DNA of 7,807 nucleotides from Bacillota bacterium (GTDB lineage Bacteria > Bacillota > Clostridia > Lachnospirales > Bianqueaceae): the NCBI GenBank assembly GCA_017474705.1, contig JAFVHC010000230.1, forward strand, positions 1-7,807, in the 5' to 3' direction. Each line of letters begins with the position of its first letter. Position 1 is the stretch's first letter. Both the position numbers and the translations under genes were made by a program. Below, piece after piece: positions 1-7,300 of this stretch. A model generated the notes under the pieces. That model did no database searches. It saw only the letters and a program-made list of their open reading frames with translations, and was not told the DNA's origin.

Positions 1-128
1 ACAGTGATGTCACAATCTTTTCCAGAGTCGAAACTCTCCGCATGACTGTACGTTCCGGGCATGAGTATAACCAACAATGCCAGTAGCCAAACCGACAATT
101 TCCCCATTTTGCTGCATACTTTTCCCAT
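1..128 (-). CDS. N-terminal fragment of a secreted (signal-peptide) protein
   Basis: This open frame starts at ATG (126-128) and runs off the window at base 1, so only 42 full codons are visible. It was translated by eye and begins MGKVCSKMGKLSVWLL. The N-terminus is a clear Sec signal peptide: lysines at residues 3, 7 and 10, a hydrophobic core at about 11-24, and a plausible signal peptidase I site after Ser-His-Ala (residue 30). The mature start is short and polar and ends in CDITV. That pattern recalls the mature N-termini of Gram-positive SpaA/Cna-B-type pilins and other cell-wall proteins, but twelve residues cannot prove it. The start is supported by a GGGAGG ribosome binding site 7 bases upstream. 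The gene has its own promoter at 197-225, so it is probably not part of the channel operon although it lies on the same strand. Function is otherwise unknown. Confidence 0.75.
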   Translation of the reverse strand, partial: MGKVCSKMGKLSVWLLALLVILMPGTYSHAESFDSGKDCDIT

Positions 129-135
129 AATAAAA

Positions 136-141
136 CCTCCC
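136..141 (-). promoter_or_regulatory. Shine-Dalgarno site of the secreted-protein gene
   Basis: GGGAGG on the minus strand lies 7 bases before the ATG at 126-128. It fixes the start of the partial secreted-protein gene. Its first two G bases also belong to the 3' arm of the leader hairpin at 140-181. Confidence 0.75.
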
Positions 142-181
142 TGTAATGAACAAGATCCCCTCAAAACTTATGTACTACAGG
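140..181 (-). promoter_or_regulatory. Possible leader hairpin next to the ribosome binding site
   Basis: In the minus-strand RNA, CCUGUAGU (181-174) can pair with AUUACAGG (147-140). This gives 8 pairs, one of them G-U, with a loop of about 26 bases. The 3' arm overlaps the first two bases of the GGGAGG site, so folding could partly restrict ribosome access. The stem is short and the loop long, so the structure may be marginal. It is not a terminator, because translation starts directly after it. Confidence 0.35.
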
Positions 182-182
182 C

Positions 183-226
183 ATTGACTAAAATGTAACA
201 TACCAAATTGTTCGGCATAAGTCAAT
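183..226. repeat. Inverted repeat ATTGACT overlapping the promoter
   Basis: ATTGACT (183-189) and its exact reverse complement AGTCAAT (220-226) flank the core promoter. One arm covers the -35 box and the other lies at the predicted transcription start. A smaller palindrome ATGTAACAT (193-201) overlaps the -10. Paired half-sites 37 bases apart could be an operator bound by a dimeric or looping repressor, but a 7-bp repeat in AT-rich DNA may also be chance. Confidence 0.35.
197..225 (-). promoter_or_regulatory. Sigma-A-type promoter with extended -10
   Basis: On the minus strand, TTGACT (220-225, 5 of 6 to the -35 consensus) is followed after exactly 17 bases by TATGTT (197-202, 4 of 6 to the -10 consensus). 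The bases just before the -10 read TGG, giving an extended -10 (TGn). Transcription should start near position 190, leaving a leader of about 60 bases before the ATG of the secreted-protein gene. The surrounding 127-base intergenic stretch is much more AT-rich than the coding DNA. Confidence 0.6.
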
Positions 227-255
227 AAAAACATTGCCTTACGCCCTTCTCAGCA

Positions 256-2292
256 TCAATGATTGCTGAAAATGATCAGTTTGTCTTTCTCGGTCAGGCG
301 GACCGGGATCTGCCGCTGGTCGCCCGCAAACAGATGCATCTGACCGCCGGGGCTCACATAGCCCAGCAGCAGCGCCTTGTTGTCGGAAGGACTGGCATCG
401 AAGGTCGCACGGATCAGTTCCGCGGCTGTGGTTTCCTCCGGGATCTGATTGAAAAAGCCTTTGACGTCCTTGATGTACAGTTCTTTACTTTCGAACTTAG
501 ATGCATTTTCCACATCATAGGTAAGGATGTCCTTGTAGAACTCATACAGCGCCTGCTTGCGGCCGATCTGCGTCACCATCTTGCTGACGTAGCGGTTACT
601 GATGACGACGTTATTGACGCTGTAATTATGGACCACATCATAGTTCTTCGGATTGAGGATCTCCACGACGACGTCGATGCTCTCACGGTCGAAGTTCGGA
701 TCCTTTTCCACACGATCAAAGATGATGTCCTGTACGTAGATCAGGTAGGTAAGGGCCGCGGAATCGATGTCCTCATTGATGACCATGTCGTCGGAGAGGA
801 TCAGGATACTGGTGTCACCCTTGTGGCTGTCGATGATCTTGTTCAGTTTGGGCAGGATCTCTTTATCATTATAGACGTCCGCCGCGAACGTTTCTTTGAC
901 ATACTCATACTTTTTATAGTAATCATGTCTTTCCAGACTGTCCTTGTCGTCGATCACGGTGATCTTCAGGATCTCGTCGACATCATTCTTATGCTCACCG
1001 AAGAAAGCGTTGAATCCTGCCATCAGCTCCTCAGTCTTGCTGTTATGGCCGATGATCACGATATTGCGCGGCGCCAGATGATACTTCGGATCGATATCCA
1101 CGGTAAAGCCTGTCGGTTGATATGTATCTTTACGCAGATGATCTCCCTCTTCACCTGCGACATAATATGCATAGGGTCCGGTCTTGGTATTCATCAGCGT
1201 CAGCGGGATCGAATGCAGATGGGTATTGAGATACTCACGCTGCGAAGTCTCGATCTTCTCATCTGCTTCATACTGGCGGCAGAAGAACTCCGCTCCCTTG
1301 TTGGAGAACAGTTCGCTGTAGACGGTATTGAGTTCCGGCATGATGGAGAACTGTGACAGGATCTGACCCAGGATCTTATTGACCGGCAGCGGTACGATAT
1401 TGCACTTGGCCAGCTTTTCTTTGTGCTGGATGATCTTGTTCACCAGTTTGCCCGTCCACTCGTCTTCGATCTCGACGATGATGGTCTGCGCGTCCGCGGA
1501 TTCCTCGGAAGAGGTCATTTCTGCGACCTGCACCAGGCTCTTGACCGTATTGGAATTTCCTTTCTCCAGGTTCTCCCTGAGTTCCTGGAAATCATACTTG
1601 CATTGGGTGTTCTGGATATCCTTGCTCAGCAGGATGATCGTGGAGGCCTGCTGGATGGAGATATCGGACAGCTGCTTGGTGGAGTAGGTTTCACCTTCAC
1701 GCACGATGATAGTCAGACGGTTTTTCATCTTGTTGCCGTTCTTCAGCTCGTCCTTCAACGTAGCGGAAATGCGGTCGTCGATCTCACGCTTGACGCCATC
1801 GGCATTCTCCATGACCAGGACGACGACGGTCTCTTTCTTGCCGGTATACAGCATGTCGTTGATGATCTCGGACGCCCGGGAGTTCCAGTTGAGGATGATG
1901 GTATGTCCGGAAGCCTTCAGCGCGCGGGCGCCGCTCTCAGCGTTGTCGATGAAGTTGGAAATGTAGTTCGTTACATAACCGATGACAGCACCGGTGAACG
2001 TGATCATACCGATCAGCACCGTGAGCAGGCATATGAGGATCAGTCCGACGCTGGCTTCGCCGATATCCGCGATGACGTATTCGATACAGCCGGCATCCAG
2101 GACCATGCTGATCGTATAATACAAGGACGCCCAGAACCCGTCATGGCGCAGGGATGCCGGAGACAGTGCGGATATGACCGCACCGGCCAGTACGAACAGC
2201 AGGATGTTCAGGAGCAGGATCGCGATCAGGATCGCCCGTGAAGGATTCTTGATGATGAAAACACTGAGCCATTCTTTGAATTTCTTGAACAT
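256..2292 (-). CDS. CASTOR/POLLUX-like ion channel with two RCK (TrkA-N-like) domains
   Basis: The 678-residue product is a predicted inner-membrane ion channel related to the plant nuclear-envelope channels CASTOR, POLLUX and DMI1. The order of parts matches that family. TM1 is at about 18-41, a pore segment at 53-78 carries LDAG (65-68) where plant channels have ADSG or ADAG in the filter, and TM2 is at 81-108. A first RCK/Rossmann domain opens at GHTIILNWN (129) without a classical GxGxxG loop. A second opens at about 409 (NIVIIGHNSKTEELM). The C-terminus is a TrkA-C-like domain ending KDKLIIFSNH, much like the end of the plant proteins. Plant members pass cations under Ca2+-linked control; ligand and ion of this one are unknown. 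The ATG start is 14 bases after the stop of the RyR-domain gene, with AAGGA 11 bases upstream, so the two are very likely co-transcribed. The family call is by recognition of the pattern, not by a search. Confidence 0.85.
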   Translation of the reverse strand: MFKKFKEWLSVFIIKNPSRAILIAILLLNILLFVLAGAVISALSPASLRHDGFWASLYYTISMVLDAGCIEYVIADIGEASVGLILICLLTVLIGMITFTGAVIGYVTNYISNFIDNAESGARALKASGHTIILNWNSRASEIINDMLYTGKKETVVVLVMENADGVKREIDDRISATLKDELKNGNKMKNRLTIIVREGETYSTKQLSDISIQQASTIILLSKDIQNTQCKYDFQELRENLEKGNSNTVKSLVQVAEMTSSEESADAQTIIVEIEDEWTGKLVNKIIQHKEKLAKCNIVPLPVNKILGQILSQFSIMPELNTVYSELFSNKGAEFFCRQYEADEKIETSQREYLNTHLHSIPLTLMNTKTGPYAYYVAGEEGDHLRKDTYQPTGFTVDIDPKYHLAPRNIVIIGHNSKTEELMAGFNAFFGEHKNDVDEILKITVIDDKDSLERHDYYKKYEYVKETFAADVYNDKEILPKLNKIIDSHKGDTSILILSDDMVINEDIDSAALTYLIYVQDIIFDRVEKDPNFDRESIDVVVEILNPKNYDVVHNYSVNNVVISNRYVSKMVTQIGRKQALYEFYKDILTYDVENASKFESKELYIKDVKGFFNQIPEETTAAELIRATFDASPSDNKALLLGYVSPGGQMHLFAGDQRQIPVRLTEKDKLIIFSNH

Positions 2293-2303
2293 GGTGTGTG
2301 AAT

Positions 2304-2308
2304 TCCTT
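2304..2308 (-). promoter_or_regulatory. Ribosome binding site overlapping the upstream stop codon
   Basis: AAGGA on the minus strand overlaps the TAA stop (2307-2309) of the RyR-domain gene and lies 11 bases before the ATG of the CASTOR-like gene. The overlap favours translational coupling and therefore a fixed production ratio of the two channel proteins. Confidence 0.5.
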
Positions 2309-4298
2309 ATCGTTTGATGATTTTATATTTGATATCGGATATGTTCCACCTGTCGTGGAGGATATCCGGGATCCTCATGATCAGATCACGGTCATAGACC
2401 GTGGTGTCTTTGCCTTCCAGGGTCTCGGACAGTTCGGACAGTCCTTCGAAGTCCCGGATGTAGGGATGCATCTTCATCAGATCGCACTTATGGCTGCCCG
2501 GGGCGAGCCCTGCTGTGCGGTAGGATCCGACCTGCTCCGGAGAAGCACCGATCCATCCTTCCGTCTGCAGGAAAGCCATCCAGCGGTCGTGTTCTGCCCG
2601 CTGCATCACTTCCATCCGTTCCGGTGTGAGATATGCGCTCAGATCGACTTCCTGCGCGTCCGGGCGGTCCGTATAATCCAGACCGATCAGTGCCAGTTTA
2701 TAGCGGATGTGCATGGCGTTCGCACGGTTGGAACGTTTGTTGACTTCCAGCCGGTTATAATTCTCGAGCTCCTTTTCCACGTCGATCTCGCCATTCTCGC
2801 TGAAGATGCTGCTGTACACCATGTGTACATTCTTTGCCAGCTGTTCCAACGGTTCGTGCACCAGATTCTCGTAGGAGAGGATCCCGGGGCGGGCGCCGAA
2901 GGGCGTCAGCTGATAGGAGACCCGCTTATCAGGGTTGGTGTGCGGGGTCTTCATCTGCTCGACCATGGACTTCTTCTCATGATCCTGGATCAAAGTGAAG
3001 ATCGGCGGTGCGTTGGTAAAGGTATCGTCGACGCGATAGAACATGCGTCGCAGCCAGCAGGCCGTATCCAGCGTCTGACTGTCATCTCCCATCGCCACGC
3101 TGACATAACCGGCATCTCCGGCCTTCGCCTCGATCTGCTGATACAGGTCGAACAGGTCCACGGCGTGGAACATCGTGATATCGAAACCACCCGCGAACAG
3201 CTCCGGCACATCGACACGAAGGCTGCGTTCGACTGCCTCGCTGCGGATGCCGGCGGCATAGATCTTCGGCCGCGCGAAGGCACCCATCTGGCCGCACCAG
3301 CATATGGCTTTGAGCAGGGCGATGTTGACCGGTGTCAGTCCCGCCAGCAGCACCGTGATCCGGCCATCCCGTATGTGCTCATACAGGGGATGCTCGTCCA
3401 GCAGACGGTAGGCGGTCCGTTCCGGCACATTGACGACGTGGATGTCGATCAGGCCCTTGTTGGTGGAATCCAGCATGATATCCACGTCCTTCTGCTCTGT
3501 CATGACGTAGATATGCGTGTGCTTCTGTATCGTTTTGTCCCGCTTCTCATATCTTTCAACGAGATGCAGGGCGTTGTTCAGGTCCTCGTCATCCTTTTCC
3601 ATGCAGAAATAGTACACATCTTTGTCTTTTCTGCGGCTGATGGGCAGGTCCTGTATGCTCGCCGCATAAAGCACTGCGTACAGAGAATCGATCTTTTCTT
3701 TATGATCCTCCGTATCTTTGCGGTCCGCGAAGATCAGATCGCAGGATCTGACGTTTGCACGGATGCTTTTGGCCAGCGCCATGGAATCTTGGTTGCAATC
3801 CGAAAAGATGAACAACGGACGCTTCTTATGGTTGATGAGCCAGATCCGCAAAAACGCGTAATAATGGATGAAGATGTTGTATGCAGCCAGGATGGAGACC
3901 GCGGGCATAGCGAAGTGCAGCAGGCCCAGCATGGTCATGTATACACGTACCATGAACGGGCTGCGCACACCTTCCAAAACGTCCCGATAGAATTCTGTAT
4001 ATCCCGCATCCAGTGTGATGACCTGCAGCATATGGATGACGTCACCAAACAAAGCTGTAGGAAAATCGAACAGCTTGAAGAAGATCGGGACATAGATGAT
4101 CAGCACAGACAGCGCCATCAGCAGCACAGCGATGCCTGCCCGCAGTCTGCCGCGTTTTCGATCGAACAGGGTGCAGACGGAGGCCGCCATGCAAATGATC
4201 GCCAAGATAAGACAGAGGTACCAGGTCATAGGGTTCTTTTTCAGATGTCTGAAGTTGGGGCCGGGAACATCCCGGATCCCTGAGACTTGCAGGAACAC
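2307..4298 (-). CDS. Membrane protein with pore-like segment, two Rossmann/RCK-like domains and C-terminal RyR domain
   Basis: The product has 663 residues from GTG 4298, or 640 from ATG 4229. In the longer numbering there are hydrophobic segments at about 25-44 and 54-73, then a short segment with LDAG (96-99), then a long hydrophobic stretch at 118-155. Two Rossmann-like units follow, opening at PLFIFSDCNQDSMALAKSI (161) and ITVLLAGLTPVNIALLKAI (314), neither with a classical GxGxxG. The C-terminus (about 564-645) matches the RyR repeat: AEHDRWMAF, then EGW, then HPYIRDFEGL, then a KDxxxYDRD-I-IPDIL tail. The RyR domain is known from ryanodine receptors and from uncharacterised bacterial proteins. 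I infer a ligand-controlled channel or channel subunit partnering the CASTOR-like protein encoded 14 bases downstream. The start is uncertain. GTG 4298 has AGGAGG 17 bases upstream, folded in a hairpin, and the residues KKNP before TM1 resemble KNP in the neighbour. ATG 4229 has only a weak purine tract, GAAAAAG. No frameshift is seen. Confidence 0.8.
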   Translation of the reverse strand: MFLQVSGIRDVPGPNFRHLKKNPMTWYLCLILAIICMAASVCTLFDRKRGRLRAGIAVLLMALSVLIIYVPIFFKLFDFPTALFGDVIHMLQVITLDAGYTEFYRDVLEGVRSPFMVRVYMTMLGLLHFAMPAVSILAAYNIFIHYYAFLRIWLINHKKRPLFIFSDCNQDSMALAKSIRANVRSCDLIFADRKDTEDHKEKIDSLYAVLYAASIQDLPISRRKDKDVYYFCMEKDDEDLNNALHLVERYEKRDKTIQKHTHIYVMTEQKDVDIMLDSTNKGLIDIHVVNVPERTAYRLLDEHPLYEHIRDGRITVLLAGLTPVNIALLKAICWCGQMGAFARPKIYAAGIRSEAVERSLRVDVPELFAGGFDITMFHAVDLFDLYQQIEAKAGDAGYVSVAMGDDSQTLDTACWLRRMFYRVDDTFTNAPPIFTLIQDHEKKSMVEQMKTPHTNPDKRVSYQLTPFGARPGILSYENLVHEPLEQLAKNVHMVYSSIFSENGEIDVEKELENYNRLEVNKRSNRANAMHIRYKLALIGLDYTDRPDAQEVDLSAYLTPERMEVMQRAEHDRWMAFLQTEGWIGASPEQVGSYRTAGLAPGSHKCDLMKMHPYIRDFEGLSELSETLEGKDTTVYDRDLIMRIPDILHDRWNISDIKYKIIKR
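4261..4275. repeat. Second intergenic palindrome, 6-bp stem
   Basis: CCGGGA, ACA, TCCCGG is a perfect 6-bp GC-rich inverted repeat with a 3-base loop. It lies between the two candidate starts of the RyR-domain gene and 16 bases from the larger hairpin at 4292-4329. There is no following T tract in either direction. If the gene starts at ATG 4229 it is part of the untranslated leader; if at GTG 4298 it is inside the coding region. Confidence 0.5.
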
Positions 4299-4329
4299 GA
4301 GGATACGCCCGAAGGCCTCCTCGTGTTCC
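4292..4329 (-). promoter_or_regulatory. Perfect 12-bp hairpin sequestering a Shine-Dalgarno site and GTG start
   Basis: GGAACACGAGGA (minus strand, 4329-4318) and TCCTCGTGTTCC (4303-4292) are exact reverse complements. The 14-base interior holds GCC-UUCG-GGC, a three-pair stem closed by a C-G pair around the very stable UUCG tetraloop. No U tract follows on either strand, so it is not an intrinsic terminator. The AGGAGG site sits at the top of the 5' arm, and GTG 4298 lies in the 3' arm. The stem base is 14 bases past the TAA of the upstream gene. A ribosome finishing that gene would reach the base of the stem, so the element fits translational coupling or mRNA stabilisation at an operon junction. 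Confidence 0.65.
4316..4321 (-). promoter_or_regulatory. AGGAGG Shine-Dalgarno site inside the hairpin
   Basis: AGGAGG on the minus strand is the strongest ribosome binding site near the RyR-domain gene. It is 17 bases from GTG 4298, longer than usual, but the small GCC-UUCG-GGC stem between them could shorten the effective distance. No ATG, GTG or TTG in the right frame lies at 5 to 10 bases. Confidence 0.4.
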
Positions 4330-4343
4330 GCTGCTGCCTTTAC

Positions 4344-7300
4344 TTAAAGTGGTTTGTTCTCTTTTGCCATGAAAGGCGTCTTCTTCCCAGACAGGGAGAC
4401 ACCATAGCTCAGAGGATATTTCTTACGATACATGATGAATCCGCGGCCGTATTCGTCGTCACGGTTCTCCGTGATCATCTCTTCCATCTTGGCCGCTGCC
4501 GGTTCGCCGATGAGGTAGGCATACTGGATCTCCGCCCATTTCGCCATGCCTTCATAGACTTCCAGCTCATGTTCCTTGCCGTACGACTGCGTGATCTCTT
4601 TCCGGTTCCAGTTGAGGTACTGCCAGATGTGCGTCATCTCATGCGCCATCGTCATCGCGGACTGCAGACGCGGAGCACCATTCTCCAGCAGGATCTCGTA
4701 ATTTTCGCCGGTCCGGATCGCCACGCCAAGGACGCGGCCGTCGGAATTACCGGTAGGAACGAAACTCTTTTTCAGCTTCTTGTGCAGCTTCTTGGCGTTG
4801 ACCATCTGCACGTGGACTCCGACCGAATTCTTGACTCCGTAGAAGATCTCCAGATTGCGGACGACCTCTTTATACAGAGCATTGAATTCTGCGGCGGATT
4901 TCAGCGCGGTCGCGCCGCAGGACATGCAGCGTTCACGGCCATCTTCCAACCGTTCATACTCGTTGCCGACCAGTTCGCAGCCGCAGAAATCGCAGTAGTG
5001 CGCGCCGGCACGGTTCGGATCGAAGGTGCGGCCGATCATTTCAGCGATGTTCTTGCCTTCACGGGCCTGCTTGAGCTCGTTTCTGTCGAAGCCTAATTGT
5101 TTCAGGTAATCCAAAGTCGCGGCAGGATCCAGCTGCGCCGGTACGGTCGTACCGCCATACAGCAGATAATACCGCTCGTGATACGGTTTCTTGGTGTGTT
5201 CTTCTCCGGGCACGAGGACCTGCTCGGGCTCGAACTCGATCAGATCACCATCGATCACGGTCTTGTCCGTAGGATGCTCAGGCACCGGTACGTCTTCCAC
5301 GGCTTCATCGGGAATGTCATCCAGACCAGGTGCGGCGCTGAACATGGACATCGAAGATTCCTCTTCCGGCGCTTCCGCGGGGGTTTCTTCCGCCGGAGCT
5401 TCGTCTGCAGGGATCTCTTCTGCCGGGGCTTCTTCCTCCGGAACTTCTTCCGTCGGGATCTCCTCCGCCGGGACTTCGTCTGCCACCGCTTCGTCCGCAG
5501 ATCCGGCAGATGCTTCCTCGATCGGGGCTCCTTCGGTCTCCACACCTTTCACCGGCGCTTCGACCGGGGCTTCCGCACCCTCTTCCGGTACTTCAGCCGG
5601 GATTTCCGTCCCTTCTTCCGGCGCGTCCTTCTTCTTGCGTTTGAACAGCTTTCCGAAGATCTTGCTGAAGAAGTTCTTGATGGCGTTCCAGATCTTCTTG
5701 AAGAATCCACCGATCTTGCTGATGATGCCCTTGATGCCTTTCTTCGGAGGTTCTTCGCCCTCTTCAGGCTGCGGGAACTCGATCGGCGTATCGTCCGGCT
5801 CCGGTTCCGGAGGCGGATTCTGGCTCTTTTCCACCATTTCGGCGTTCCAGTCCAGATAATCGGTGACGATGCCGAAGATGCGCTTCAGGTTGCGGCGGAC
5901 CGCTTCCAGAAGGCCGATATCCAGCTGGCTGTCCTCGATGATGTAGAAGCAGTTCCCCTCCACACCGTCCAGGCTGTACGTCAGAGGTTTCTCGACTTCG
6001 CCCGGCAGCGCGGCCACGATGAAATCCTGGTTCTCCGCGAACAGACTGCGGAACACTTCATTGAGCATCAGGACCAAGGTGTTGTACACTTGCGGCGTTG
6101 CATCGCCCGGCAGTTCGACACGCAGGACCTGCTTGCCGCGATAGGTGCGTTCCGGTACACCGTTGATCGTGACCAGGTTGCCCTTTTCAAAATCATTGTA
6201 ACGGACCATCTCCCAGTATGCCGGGGTCTCCACGCGGATATCCGCATACTGCCGGGTGATCTTCAGCCCGGAGATGGAAACGTTGTCGCCCATCAGTTCG
6301 GAATCTCTGAGGTCGGACAGATGATAGCTGCGTACCTGGCGGTACAAAGGCCTGCCGTTGATATGATCCGCGGCACGGCGCACCAGTACACGACCGTCAG
6401 AGGTCAGGCGCAGCATTTCATAGTACTTGCCGCCCAGGGTAAAGAACTGGCCGGGCAGATATTTCTGGAAAATATGACCTTTGAGCTCCGCACCCAGGTA
6501 CTGCTGCTCACCCTTTTCATCCTCCGCGATGTAGCCGGCATTCTGCAGATCTCCCAGCATGATCCCGATGAAATCCTGATCGGTGATGCTGAAGGTATTC
6601 TCCATCTTGCCTGTACGGAAGGAATACTTGCGCTTGCGCTGGATCGTCTCATGGGTCAGACGGCGCTCCCGTCCGCGGACGGGCAGTACCAGAAGCTCAC
6701 GTTCTTCGGAATCGATCTCGATGTCGTCCCCGTGGTAATAGGTGCAGACCCAGTGCCACAGGCTCTCTGTCGGATGCACGGTGTCCAGGCCGACCAGCAT
6801 CAGCTCGCGCAGGAATTCTTCTTCCGGAACGGCGTCCACGCTCATCCGCAGGCACAGCCGCAGGATGACGTTGCGTTCGGTGTGGGCATAATCCGCGACG
6901 ATATAGGGGATCGCCTTGGGATCCGTATTGAAGATCCCGTTGTTCTCCGCCATGTAATCCTTCAGCAGATATTCCGAGGAGATGACGTTGACAAAGCCTT
7001 GCCCGCTGGCGCGGGTCGCGAAATCACGGCGGATCTCGAACATGTTGAAGGCTTCATCTTCGACGATCATGTAATGGTCGTCTTCTTTTTTCGCATTCCA
7101 CAGGTTGGGCGTGGTATGGAAATAGGTGTCGATCCCTTCCTGCACCGTCGGCTTGTCCGCGTAATGCAGCAGATCATAGTAGTACTGCTTGCTGATCCAG
7201 TGCATATCCACGACCGGGAAGGACTCGCCTCCGTACCAGTCCGCGTGCGGGATCTGGTGCTTGAGGCCGGCGAAAGCCAGTTCTGTACCGACACCCAGAT

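Noticed and set aside
184..212. A divergent plus-strand promoter using TTGACT at 184-189
   Set aside because: The sequence 17 bases on is a poor -10, and no plus-strand gene follows.
250..269. TCAGCA/TGCTGA inverted repeat as a terminator for the channel operon
   Set aside because: The stem is only 6 bp, spans the stop codon, and has no T tract directly after it.
259..2241. Plus-strand open frames of 365, 272, 102 and 86 codons opposite the CASTOR-like gene
   Set aside because: They show the same skewed composition, have no domains, and mutually overlap in different frames. The minus-strand gene explains the sequence.
2298..4283. A 661-codon open frame on the plus strand, opposite the RyR-domain gene
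   Set aside because: The translation is rich in His, Asp, Gln, Val and Ile with no recognisable domain, while the minus strand encodes clear membrane, Rossmann and RyR domains. It is an antisense shadow of codon bias.
4261..4329. The two intergenic hairpins as intrinsic terminators
   Set aside because: Neither is followed by a T run on either strand, and both sit between genes that appear to be one operon.
4287..5859. Plus-strand frames of 269 and 222 codons opposite the large gene, the second very rich in Ser/Gly/Ala
   Set aside because: The Ser/Ala/Gly-rich product is the antisense reading of the Glu/Pro/Ala linker, and the other has no domain or ribosome site of note.
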